From Cryomorphaceae bacterium (lineage in GTDB: Bacteria > Bacteroidota > Bacteroidia > Flavobacteriales_G > Salibacteraceae), in assembly GCA_003564735.1 (NCBI GenBank), contig PXEK01000212.1, forward strand, positions 1-13,388: a DNA stretch of 13,388 bases. The letters are read 5' to 3'. Below are positions 6,059 to 13,388 of the stretch, piece after piece. The notes below the pieces were generated by a model, which was given only the letters and a program-made list of their open reading frames with translations, ran no database searches and was not told where the DNA came from. The first letter of the stretch is position 1, and the number at the start of each line of letters is the position of its first letter. Position numbers and translations under genes: made by a program.

Positions 6059-7699
6059 TTACTTCTTAATGATCTTAATCGTCTTTTCGGTACTACTCTC
6101 GAACATCACCGAGTAAATACCCGAGGCCCAAGATGCCGTATTCACTGTATTGAGCGAGCCAAACAAAGTTCCCTCGAACACCAATGCTCCCGTTGAAGAA
6201 TAAATCATAAAACGCTCACCCGCCAACTCACCATTGTACTCAATATGTAATTGCTCCTGTACGGGATTTGGATATACCCTTACCTCGCTCAAGTAATTAT
6301 TTTCATTTACGCTTGTTCGGTTTGTAACAAATAACCGAGCCGATGAGGTGGTATCCACACATTGTTCAAGGGTTACCAATGCGCGATAAAAGTTACTGTC
6401 CATGCCTAAATCAGCTTCCAAAACAGTGAGCAAATTGGTAGTTTGCCCCGTGTAAATAAGTCCCGGCCTAATATTACTGAACGTATCCCTAATTGCAGCC
6501 ACCTGCCACTGAATATCGGCTGAAGTTTCAAACAACGAAATGGAGAATGAAGCCGGGTCACCTGCGTCAACCGTAACATCATCGGGATGAGAATCAATGA
6601 TAATGATGGAGTCAACCACAATTTCTGTAGTCACCACACTGTCACATCCTCTTGCCGTTTGAAGCGTATCAATATAAACACCTGTTGCAGAATAAGTATT
6701 GTTCTCCACCTGTACAGAAAAACCTTCGCAACGATTGGGAGTAAAGCTTTGAGTAAATGTTTTTATTGGTCGGATGGTAAGACCGGTGTGCACGACACTA
6801 TCACAACCCGAAACAGACTGTAAAGTATCAACATAATTTCCTGTTATAGTGTAGGTATTTGTTCCCACTTGAATACTAAAACCTCGACAATCTACAAAGT
6901 TTTGGGTGAACTCTATTAACCCGGGCTCATTAATTTGCACCGTTTGTGTTGTAGTGTTTTGGGCCGCATCGGTAACCGTAACCGTGTACTGACCCGCACA
7001 AACATTACTTAAATTCGACGTAGCTTGGCTATTACTCCATGCGTAAGTGTAAGGCGACTGACCGCCGCTAGCCGTAACACTCGCAGAACCGTCACAAGCG
7101 TTAAAACAGGACGCATCCTGAGCTTGAACTTGTGCAGTGAGCGGAATTACCGTTGCGCAGCAATTGCCTGTAGCTTGTAAACTTTGACTACCCGACCAAC
7201 AGCCATATTGGATTTCATGGCTGTACACCAAAGTGTTGGGGAAGTAATTCAAGAAATACGCTTCAACTTGATCGGCAGTGTTACACCCGCCTTGGGACGA
7301 ATTCAAATCGCAAGAGTAACCGCAAATGATACTCCCGTGACCATTGGGATTCGAAATGGGTGCCGGAGGTGCGTTTGTAATATTGGTAGTAGCACCGGGT
7401 GGAGCAGATATAGAGGTAGTTAAAATCGCCTGCACTCCACATGTGGCACTTGAGTTAAAACCCGCATAAGCTACACCCGTAACATTTGACGCAAAAGGCC
7501 CCGTAATATTAACCGAAACCGCACGATAACTTACCACCCCAATCTTAAGATCGGGGATATTGACATCTACGTTAATATTCAGCGGGCCGCCGTCATAGTT
7601 AGTAAAAATAACCAAATTACCTGTAGGGTTGCATATTGTTTGAGCCGAAATTGACAACACTAAAAAGGATAGAAACAAAGTGGAAAACAGTTTTTTCAT
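6059..7699 (-). CDS. Secreted T9SS cargo protein with SprB-type repeat and type A sorting domain
   Basis: A 546-residue protein predicted to be exported by Sec, then across the outer membrane by T9SS, and attached to or released from the surface. Residues 1-20 are a signal peptide ending SISAQ. Residues about 21-190 are a Ser/Thr/Asn-rich, Cys-containing region I do not recognise. Residues 195-258 match a SprB repeat (ACDGSASVTASGGQSPYTYAWSN, then AGQYTVTVTDA). Two homologous repeats follow at about 264-311 and 316-362, each with C.GFS.QV..NTY..TG.Y.DTLQ...GCDSVV. Residues about 368-460 look Ig-like (HPDDVTVDAGDPASFSI, IQWQV). Residues about 468-546 are a T9SS C-terminal sorting domain (VRVYPNPVQEQLHIEY, MIYSSTGALVFEG, WASGIYSVMF, ending KIIKK). 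No catalytic motif is seen, so an adhesin or surface role is inferred. A -7 box lies 60 bases upstream. Confidence 0.92.
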   Translation of the reverse strand: MKKLFSTLFLSFLVLSISAQTICNPTGNLVIFTNYDGGPLNINVDVNIPDLKIGVVSYRAVSVNITGPFASNVTGVAYAGFNSSATCGVQAILTTSISAPPGATTNITNAPPAPISNPNGHGSIICGYSCDLNSSQGGCNTADQVEAYFLNYFPNTLVYSHEIQYGCWSGSQSLQATGNCCATVIPLTAQVQAQDASCFNACDGSASVTASGGQSPYTYAWSNSQATSNLSNVCAGQYTVTVTDAAQNTTTQTVQINEPGLIEFTQNFVDCRGFSIQVGTNTYTITGNYVDTLQSVSGCDSVVHTGLTIRPIKTFTQSFTPNRCEGFSVQVENNTYSATGVYIDTLQTARGCDSVVTTEIVVDSIIIIDSHPDDVTVDAGDPASFSISLFETSADIQWQVAAIRDTFSNIRPGLIYTGQTTNLLTVLEADLGMDSNFYRALVTLEQCVDTTSSARLFVTNRTSVNENNYLSEVRVYPNPVQEQLHIEYNGELAGERFMIYSSTGALVFEGTLFGSLNTVNTASWASGIYSVMFESSTEKTIKIIKK

Positions 7700-7759
7700 G
7701 GTGCTATTTTTTTGAGATATTCAACAAAACGACAAATCAGTCTTTAAAAATAAAGCCCA

Positions 7760-7767
7760 CAAATATA
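7760..7767 (-). promoter_or_regulatory. Putative -7 box TATATTTG of the T9SS cargo gene
   Basis: On the minus strand this matches TAnnTTTG, about 60 bases before the ATG at 7699. No clear -33 TTG is seen. Its presence in the 220-base gap after the AAA-M41 gene suggests that the cargo gene is transcribed separately. The local sequence is very AT-rich, which raises the chance of a random match. Confidence 0.4.
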
Positions 7768-7919
7768 TAATAATATTTAAACACTCCTCGTTTAACTGTT
7801 AGAAAATTAGGTAGCCTCAGACATGAAGTAAAACCAATAGTCTTGCTATTTTATACAAACCCTATTTCGGAATGCATAATTCAGATCGAGTTTTCAACCA
7901 TACCGGCACCAAGAGTTTT

Positions 7920-10046
7920 TCATCTCTTTACCCCCTCTCCCTTGCGTTCAAAATGACCTTTTACCGTTTTATTTAATAGAGGGTTTACCTTTTGATAATT
8001 TGGTTCGTGCACACGCGGCTCTGACAATAATTGTTTCAAAATGCTGCGATACGGATGTATTGTAGATTTATCTTTAGCGTTTTTCACTCTTAACTCAGGT
8101 GCATATTCGCGAACAAAAGCCCGTAATCGATCACCTGAAATAAACGGATGTTCACTGAGATAATCTGATACTTGAAGTAGCAAGTCCATGTGCCTCTTGA
8201 GTGTTAATTCAGCCTTTTCAAGTGCGCAATCAAGCAGTCGCTTTACCGTTTGGTTTACCTCACCCCTATCATCATACACCATGTAATTCTGTGAAGGCGC
8301 AGGGTTCTGAAAAGCTCCCGTAAAACCACCAAGTCCTTCATTTTTCACCATATCGGCAATAAACTCGGTAGCCTGCCGTATATCGGAAGAGCTGCCGTTG
8401 GTTTTCTTTTCGTGTCCAAAAACGAGAGTTTCCGCAGCGATTCCGGCCAAGAATATAGCGGCGCGATCAATAAATTCATCTTGTGAGATGTGAGAATAAT
8501 CCAAATCGGCATATACAAATCCGGCCGCCTCGGGTCTAGCGGTTTGAGAATAGATATTTTCAGGCACCACTCCGGTCAAGGCCACGCAAACAACAGCATG
8601 TCCGGACTCATGTACAGCGGTTAAAGCCTGTTTATCGTCACGCTTTTGGGCTCGTAAGTTCTCCAAATTGAGACTGTGCTTTATGCTCAATTTATACAAT
8701 GACTCCTTGCTCCGTCCCGAGTGTACTTTTTCGTAATCTACTTTAAGAAAACCTCCTTCACTGTGTAACCGAATAGCATTTGCATCTGTCGCATGAAGAT
8801 AATATGCCGCGAGGACCCTGCCCAAGGCGCTGTGAACAAGTTTATGAATGGTGGTAAATATGGGGCGAGTTCCTTGTGTGGGGTAAACGCCCTCGCGATA
8901 TATCAAATCTTTTAAGCTTTGATCGAATACAAATTTGATGCCTTCTTTTTCATAAATTTTCTCTCCCGTCTTATTCAATTCTAAATCAATGATTCTATTA
9001 AAAGATTTCTTGCTAAAGGCCGGATAAATAATGTGATTATTTCCCAACCTGGCAATTTGTTCACTCCTGAAACGTTTTTTGAGTGCCTCTTTAATATCCG
9101 GCAATGTGATTTTAAGAGAGCGGCGATGAAAAGTATCGGCATCAATATCCGGATTAAAATCTTTCGACATCTTATACGCTTCATCCAAGTTACCCAACAC
9201 AAAAATGAGTGCATTCGAACAGTCCATGATAAAGGAGGAATTGGACTTTTTTTCCATTTGCATCACAAAATCAAGGGTTTCAACTTCATTTAATGTGTTG
9301 AGATATTTTCTCAACTCTATGCGATGCGCAAAAAGATCAGATGCCGCTTTTTGAAGTAAATATTCCATTTCTTCAGGAATGAAGTATTGATAACCGGGCT
9401 TTTTTTTCTTCTTTTTGGAGGTGTCGCCATCCCCACTCGTCATAACCCGTTTAAATAATGTGGCACCTTCAACCACAACTCCGTTTTCTACTTTCACCCC
9501 ATTACTAATTAAGTATTTTAGGTCTGCGCAAATATGCGCAAAATGCTCACGTCTAAATTGGTGCCTATTAAGTGGCACCTTACCACTGTCCAGTAATTCC
9601 CAGATGGGGTTTGCCGTTTCAAAATCGGTTTGAATCTCAATTCCGCCCTCATCTATTGTGCGCGCATGTTGAAATTCGTCTAAAGCAATAACTACCGGAT
9701 AAGAAAACGATGCCTCACCAAGAAATTCGAGTTGGCTTTCTATTCTTCTGCCGTTACCGCTCTTGCCCTTTAAATCAAAATGGTAAAAAGTATCTTGAAA
9801 ATCAAGCAGTTCAACCATTCTTTTTATTAATGCTGTTTTCCCCACCCCCGTGAGTCCCCAAAGATTCACTACCACAGGTTTTTCGTGAATATGTGGGAAT
9901 AAATACCACGAACTCACCGAGTTTATTAATTCATCAATAATGTTATCAATTCCCACAAACTCACTTTTGAGGACTTTTGTAACCTCGTTGAGTTTTTCTG
10001 TTTTTTCCGTAATGTGACTGCGTCGATTTTCTTTTGCTTTTTCCAT
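7920..10046 (-). CDS. Soluble AAA+ ATPase fused to FtsH-type M41 zinc metallopeptidase
   Basis: A 708-residue predicted ATP-dependent protease. AAA+ module: Walker A GLTGVGKT (64-71), Walker B VVIALDE (118-124), sensor 1 N286 in FVLGNLDEA, a likely arginine finger R333 in an FRSEQIARLG block, and sensor 2 R394 in GTRPI. The last two resemble ClpX/ClpB-type proteins more than FtsH. Peptidase module: HESGH (479-483) inside ALTAVHESGHAVV, with the third zinc ligand D555 in GSSSDIRQAT, as in FtsH family M41. There are no transmembrane segments; the N-terminus is charged, so it should be cytosolic. Walker B and sensor 1 are about 160 residues apart, with a six-lysine run (211-216), so the ATPase carries a large insertion. 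No FVG or GYVG-type pore loop is evident after Walker A. The C-terminal tail (about 650-708) is basic. The gene starts 66 bases after the WYL regulator stop, so the two probably share a transcript. The substrate is unknown. Confidence 0.9.
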   Translation of the reverse strand: MEKAKENRRSHITEKTEKLNEVTKVLKSEFVGIDNIIDELINSVSSWYLFPHIHEKPVVVNLWGLTGVGKTALIKRMVELLDFQDTFYHFDLKGKSGNGRRIESQLEFLGEASFSYPVVIALDEFQHARTIDEGGIEIQTDFETANPIWELLDSGKVPLNRHQFRREHFAHICADLKYLISNGVKVENGVVVEGATLFKRVMTSGDGDTSKKKKKKPGYQYFIPEEMEYLLQKAASDLFAHRIELRKYLNTLNEVETLDFVMQMEKKSNSSFIMDCSNALIFVLGNLDEAYKMSKDFNPDIDADTFHRRSLKITLPDIKEALKKRFRSEQIARLGNNHIIYPAFSKKSFNRIIDLELNKTGEKIYEKEGIKFVFDQSLKDLIYREGVYPTQGTRPIFTTIHKLVHSALGRVLAAYYLHATDANAIRLHSEGGFLKVDYEKVHSGRSKESLYKLSIKHSLNLENLRAQKRDDKQALTAVHESGHAVVCVALTGVVPENIYSQTARPEAAGFVYADLDYSHISQDEFIDRAAIFLAGIAAETLVFGHEKKTNGSSSDIRQATEFIADMVKNEGLGGFTGAFQNPAPSQNYMVYDDRGEVNQTVKRLLDCALEKAELTLKRHMDLLLQVSDYLSEHPFISGDRLRAFVREYAPELRVKNAKDKSTIHPYRSILKQLLSEPRVHEPNYQKVNPLLNKTVKGHFERKGEGVKR

Positions 10047-10112
10047 AATTCTTTATTTTGAAAGCAAAAGTGAAAGTACACACCGCCAAAACATGTCGGA
10101 GATGAAAAAAAG

Positions 10113-11033
10113 TTACGAATTGTATTTTTTCAGCGCTTGAGAAAGATGCTTTTCCACCTTATTTCTAACCGATTCAGGAGATATCACCTCAACATTAGCA
10201 CCCTGCATCAATATTTTTTGAACCAACTCAAAATTGGGTTTCACGTTAATTTGAATTCGCAGTTCCTTGTCGTTATCCACCAATATTTTTTGAGAACTAT
10301 GCCACGGCAACGTTTTTACGTACTTCCCTTGTCCGGCATCAAATGAAAGCACTACCTCTTGCAAGGTTGATGTGGAATACGTGAGACCTATAACATGATC
10401 GAAAAACGCCTTAGGTTCAATTGAAGGGTCGGGAGTAAAACTACGGGGTAACAATGTTAACTTTGTAATACGATCAACACCAAACGTTCTAAACCGCTCC
10501 CTTTCATCGCTACCCCCAAGCCCCTTAACCATTGCCACCAAGTACCTGCGATTCATATATTCTTTGAGTAAATAGGGCTGTACAAGGTAAATTTTGGGAG
10601 TGTCGCGAAAAAAGCTCTCGTGCGTAATTTCCATCTCTCGATGTTCGCGCAAAGCCGTAAGCAAATCGCGGAGCAGGTGAGAACCGCGCTGCTGCACATC
10701 AGTATCAAAATCTAAATACCGTAAAGTCTCTTTACTTTTCTCAAAACTCTCGTTCAGCAAATCGGCGGTACGCAGCACATCCAAAAAACCAACAAACCGG
10801 TTAATATCCAACGACGTTTCCTCGTCAATATAATAACCCTTTTTGGTCGAGTCGTAAACGATATCAATTTGATATTGCTCTCTTAGTTGTTTGAAATCGC
10901 GCTGTAAAGTCCTAGAAGAAACCTGTATTTCATGCTCCTCGAGAAAATCGATTAACTCCTCTAAGGTAGGATATCCCTTTTGCAGTTTTTCCAAGAGCAA
11001 CATGTAGCGTTTTACGCTGTTTTTTAAAGACAT
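10113..11033 (-). CDS. WYL-domain transcriptional regulator (HTH-WYL-WCX)
   Basis: A 306-residue DNA-binding regulator, counted from the ATG at 11031-11033. Residues about 5-70 are a winged HTH (TLEELIDFLEE, VSSRTLQRDFKQLRE, KKGYYIDEE). Residues about 125-200 are the WYL domain; the name motif is RRYLVAMVK here, with tyrosine in place of tryptophan-tyrosine, followed by FRTFGVDRITKLTLL. Residues about 220-303 are the C-terminal WCX domain (LPWHSSQKI, ILMQGANVEVISPESVRNKV). WYL proteins bind small ligands or nucleic acids and often control stress, DNA-damage or defence genes. The frame stays open to an ATG at 11198, but the extra 55 residues are not like the family and would overlap the -7 box at 11058-11065, so I prefer the inner start. 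The AAA-M41 protease gene follows after 66 bases and is the obvious candidate target. Confidence 0.92.
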   Translation of the reverse strand: MSLKNSVKRYMLLLEKLQKGYPTLEELIDFLEEHEIQVSSRTLQRDFKQLREQYQIDIVYDSTKKGYYIDEETSLDINRFVGFLDVLRTADLLNESFEKSKETLRYLDFDTDVQQRGSHLLRDLLTALREHREMEITHESFFRDTPKIYLVQPYLLKEYMNRRYLVAMVKGLGGSDERERFRTFGVDRITKLTLLPRSFTPDPSIEPKAFFDHVIGLTYSTSTLQEVVLSFDAGQGKYVKTLPWHSSQKILVDNDKELRIQINVKPNFELVQKILMQGANVEVISPESVRNKVEKHLSQALKKYNS

Positions 11034-11044
11034 TTTAGTTAGGG

Positions 11045-11058
11045 TTTTAGTCAGAACC
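11045..11058 (-). repeat. Relative of the 17-base intergenic repeat, GGTTCTGACTAAAA
   Basis: On the minus strand the first nine bases (GGTTCTGAC) are identical to the copies at 3213-3229 and 12802-12818, followed by TAAAA instead of CAAAAAAA. Here it directly abuts the -7 box and so covers the likely transcription start of the WYL gene. Confidence 0.4.
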
Positions 11059-11065
11059 AAATTTA
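11058..11065 (-). promoter_or_regulatory. Putative -7 box TAAATTTG of the WYL-protease unit
   Basis: An exact TAnnTTTG match on the minus strand, 24 bases before the preferred WYL start at 11033. It supports the shorter start codon. No TTG -33 element is visible at the standard spacing. Confidence 0.5.
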
Positions 11066-11363
11066 CGGATTTTTTTATCACTAACTTTCGGGAATAACCG
11101 GAATACAAAATTTCTTTTAAGAACAATCCTCTAAATGAAACAAATAGGAGTAACCTAAAAAAGTTACTTGACAAGAAAACTTTCAGCGGTAAAGTCAACT
11201 ACAACCACCTCATCTGTGCCCCGAAAAAAAATGAGAAGATACCGGCATTTCTAATTTAATTTTTATTCTTTTGAATGTGAATTTCTTCAATCCAAATGTG
11301 TGCTTAATAAATTTAGCATCACCCAATATTAAATACCTTAATTTGATGTAAGTAAAAACTCAA

Positions 11364-12767
11364 ATGATGAAAATACTTTTTCTTTCCGTATTCTTGATTG
11401 CAACCCTGAGCACTAATGCCCAAAGTATCACAGGGAAACTCACCGCTCTATCCAATCAAAAAATAAAACTTGAAGGATTCAACGGTTTTAAAACCTACGG
11501 CATTTCAGAAGCAACCGCCGATGATCATGGTAATTTCTCTTTACAATATTCGCCTGCCGACTACGGTGTTGGTTATCTGATATCCTCTGAGAATAAGCCG
11601 TACTTCGTTATTTTAAGCGGTGAAGATATTGAAATAAAAGGCGAGGCGTTGAGTATGCCGGAAACTATTCGCACTTTACAAGGACAAGAAAACATTTGGT
11701 TTACCCGGTACGCAATCGAGCATCCCCGTCGCGAACAAGCCTTGAGCGCGTGGATTTACCTTGAAAATTTTTACCGTGATGATTCCCTTTTTGCCGCTCA
11801 CAAAAGACCGAAAAAAGCCATTAAAAAAGAGAAACAGCGAATCAAAAAAGAAGACCAAGCTTTTTTAACCGGTTTACCTACAAAAAGTTATGTGAGTTGG
11901 TACCTGCCGGTGAGAAAATTAGTGAGCTCCGTTTCTACCATAGCCCAATACCGAAGTGAGGAAATCCCGAGCACAATTTCACAATTCCGAAGTTTAGATT
12001 ACACAAGCGATAAGCTGTACAAAAGTGGTTTGCTCAAAGACGCCGTAGAAAGCCACTTTTGGCTTATTGAAAACAGCGGGAATCCCCTTGATACGGTTTT
12101 CGCCATGATGAAGGTATCTATAGACACTTTGGTGGATAACTTAGCCGCAGATGAAAAAAAGTTTAATGAAATAACCGATTTCCTTTTTGACCTGCTGGAA
12201 CGCCACAGCCTATTGGAACCGGCAGAGTATTTAGCTTTAAAAGTGTTGAATGAAACAAGTTGCACTGTTGATGATGCGCTGGCTAAACAATTAGAAACTT
12301 ACCGCGCCATGAAAAAGGGAAATATCGCGGCCGATATCGAATTTACGGGTGACATATTACAACCCGGCCGTTCAGGTGAAAACCCGCAACGATTATCTGA
12401 AGTAAATGCCGATTACATCGTAGTGGTTTTTGGTTCGAGTTGGTGCCCAAAATGTGGGAGCGAAATCCCGAAAATTGCCGATCATTATGCCGAATGGAAA
12501 AAACAGGGCGTTGAAGTAGTTTTTATTTCTTTAGACGAATACGAAGCTGAGTTTAAAAATTTCGCGGGGAACTTCCCGTTTCTCAGCATGTGCGACTACG
12601 AAAAGTGGGATACAAAACCGGCAAAGGATTATTATGTATTCTCCACTCCCACCATGTTTTTACTAGATCGTAATTTGGAGATTCTCCTAAGACCCAAATC
12701 CGTAAAACAAATGGATGCTTGGGTAGATTGGTTCTTGGTTCAAGGGAACTTACCCGCCAAAGAATAA
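11364..12767 (+). CDS. Exported thioredoxin-like (TlpA-type) thiol-disulfide protein
   Basis: A 467-residue protein with a signal peptide (1-19, ending STNA before Q20), so it should act in the periplasm. Residues about 20-100 form a beta-rich DUF4369-like region (SITGKL, then DDHGNFSLQY), common at the N-terminus of Bacteroidota TlpA relatives. Residues about 100-320 are a charged, helical middle region with a Lys-rich stretch at 147-162. Residues about 325-460 are the thioredoxin fold: VVVFGSSWCPKCGSEIPK with the redox pair C361-C364, VVFISLDE, and the cis-proline segment STPTMFLL (P429). The role is reduction or isomerisation of exported protein disulfides; the partner is unknown. Two ATGs stand in tandem at 11364 and 11367 and either could be used. 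There is no Shine-Dalgarno sequence. It is a single-gene unit, divergent from the WYL regulator and converging on holB. The fold call is firm; the N-terminal family name is less so. Confidence 0.9.
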   Translation: MMKILFLSVFLIATLSTNAQSITGKLTALSNQKIKLEGFNGFKTYGISEATADDHGNFSLQYSPADYGVGYLISSENKPYFVILSGEDIEIKGEALSMPETIRTLQGQENIWFTRYAIEHPRREQALSAWIYLENFYRDDSLFAAHKRPKKAIKKEKQRIKKEDQAFLTGLPTKSYVSWYLPVRKLVSSVSTIAQYRSEEIPSTISQFRSLDYTSDKLYKSGLLKDAVESHFWLIENSGNPLDTVFAMMKVSIDTLVDNLAADEKKFNEITDFLFDLLERHSLLEPAEYLALKVLNETSCTVDDALAKQLETYRAMKKGNIAADIEFTGDILQPGRSGENPQRLSEVNADYIVVVFGSSWCPKCGSEIPKIADHYAEWKKQGVEVVFISLDEYEAEFKNFAGNFPFLSMCDYEKWDTKPAKDYYVFSTPTMFLLDRNLEILLRPKSVKQMDAWVDWFLVQGNLPAKE

Positions 12768-12801
12768 CATCTTTGTGCGTAGCTTATTGCAGACGGTTTT
12801 C

Positions 12802-12818
12802 GGTTCTGACCAAAAAAA
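12802..12818 (+). repeat. 17-base intergenic repeat GGTTCTGACCAAAAAAA, copy 2
   Basis: Identical to minus-strand 3213-3229. This copy lies in the 53-base gap between the convergent thioredoxin-like gene and holB, two bases before the holB stop triplet. It could fold weakly with the preceding GGTTTT, but no real terminator is seen in this gap. Confidence 0.5.
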
Positions 12819-12820
12819 CA

Positions 12821-13388
12821 TTATGCCGATTTAAACTCACGCGCCGGCTGCCGCAATAATTTCATGCACTTGAGTGACAAATCGGTAAAGACTGCTTTGC
12901 CGTTTAAGTTGCGCTCAATGTGGTAAATGGCGGTTTCAAACTCATCAGTAAATCGCACCCCGTTGCCGCTATGTACCATTTTTGAGAATTTTTCGATAAA
13001 AGCCTTTTCAGCACCCGCCGTTCTCAGCAGTTTTTCACCCCCGTAATTCCACACCATGCACTCCCTAAACACGTGCAAACCATAGCTCAAAAACTCCTTT
13101 TGGCTCTCGCGACCCGTACGCGCTATATCATCTACAAACTTCGTCACGGCGTAAATATCTTTCTTCCATAAATTGCGCATCCAACCTTGAAAAATTTGCG
13201 CCGTTTTCTCGGCAGCCTCATTTGTTTCGAGAGCATTTAATGCCTTTCGGTAATTGCCCTCACTCAGTGCGGCAATCGTTTCGGCCTCCTCAGCCGTACA
13301 TTCATGTTTTTGTGTAAGCGCATTCCGTAAGTCGCCCGGCAAAATGGGCGGTACGCGTAGCAACTGAGCCCTCGATAAAATGGTGCTC
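12821..13388 (-). CDS. holB: DNA polymerase III subunit delta-prime, C-terminal part (5' end beyond window)
   Basis: This is the clamp-loader delta-prime subunit, which with gamma/tau and delta loads the sliding clamp during replication. 189 codons are visible and the frame is open through the right edge, so the N-terminal AAA+-like region (about half the usual 370-380 residues) lies outside the window. The visible part begins STILSRAQLLRVPPI, the family segment after the ATPase fold that holds the conserved SRxQ motif. It continues with LSEGNYRKALNAL and the Bacteroidota-type C-terminal helices (KEFLSYGLHVFRECMVWNYGG, then AIYHIERNLNGKAVFTDLSLK). An in-frame TTG at 13363 could be mistaken for a start, but conserved sequence continues upstream of it. 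The gene converges with the thioredoxin-like gene. Confidence 0.93.
   Translation of the reverse strand, partial: STILSRAQLLRVPPILPGDLRNALTQKHECTAEEAETIAALSEGNYRKALNALETNEAAEKTAQIFQGWMRNLWKKDIYAVTKFVDDIARTGRESQKEFLSYGLHVFRECMVWNYGGEKLLRTAGAEKAFIEKFSKMVHSGNGVRFTDEFETAIYHIERNLNGKAVFTDLSLKCMKLLRQPAREFKSA

Larger units (their letters stand above)
11034..11363. other. Divergent intergenic region between WYL regulator and thioredoxin-like gene
   Basis: This 330-base AT-rich stretch has no supportable gene. It contains the WYL promoter box (11058-11065) and a GGTT-N8-AACC imperfect dyad at 11043-11058 that overlaps the box and probable start site and could be an operator. A near-match to TAnnTTTG (TTAATTTG, plus, 11338-11345) lies 18 bases before the rightward ATG. 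No convincing hairpin terminator or RNA gene is seen. Confidence 0.6.

Noticed and set aside
13361..13363. TTG as the start of a complete 180-residue protein at the right edge
   Set aside because: Conserved delta-prime sequence (STILSRAQ) continues upstream of it to the window end, so the gene is truncated by the window rather than starting there.
1..13388. CRISPR array, tRNA, rRNA, insertion sequence or prophage genes
   Set aside because: I looked for regular spaced repeats, transposase or integrase motifs and tRNA-like cloverleafs and saw none.

Overview
This window is chromosomal DNA from a member of the Bacteroidota, most likely a flavobacterium-like marine or freshwater lineage. The evidence is a secreted protein with a C-terminal type IX secretion (T9SS) sorting domain and a SprB-type repeat, a TPR-PD40-OmpA envelope protein with PorE-like architecture, a small MFGLFKKK-type protein known from Flavobacteriia, a Bacteroidota-type DNA polymerase III delta-prime C-terminus, several -7 boxes of the Bacteroidota form TAnnTTTG, and no Shine-Dalgarno sequences at well-placed start codons. 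I do not try to name a genus.

Layout. From the left edge to 4779 everything reads leftward: an aldo/keto reductase cut off by the window start (1-884), a 56-residue small protein (920-1090), the TPR/PD40/OmpA protein (1159-3201) and a MATE/Wzx-like polysaccharide flippase (3484-4779). A 223-base divergent gap with two hairpins separates the flippase from a rightward PfkB-family sugar kinase (5003-5932). The kinase converges on a leftward T9SS cargo protein (6059-7699), with a 13-bp perfect-stem bidirectional terminator between them. Next, also leftward, come an AAA+ ATPase fused to an FtsH-type M41 zinc peptidase (7920-10046) and, 66 bases upstream of it, a WYL-domain transcription factor (10113-11033). 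A rightward secreted thioredoxin/TlpA-like protein (11364-12767) converges on the C-terminal part of holB (12821 to beyond the right edge).

How the parts relate. Most genes look like independent housekeeping or envelope functions. Two links are supported by the sequence. The OmpA-type protein and the T9SS cargo both belong to the T9SS/gliding world, though they are not adjacent. The WYL regulator and the AAA-M41 protease form a probable two-gene transcription unit. The protease has intact Walker A, Walker B, sensor and HExxH/Asp zinc motifs. It lacks FtsH's transmembrane segments, has a ClpX/HslU-like rather than FtsH-like arginine-finger and C-terminal AAA region, and has no recognisable aromatic pore loop. 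This pair is the most unusual element in the window and the best candidate for a poorly described system. A stress or defence role is inference only.
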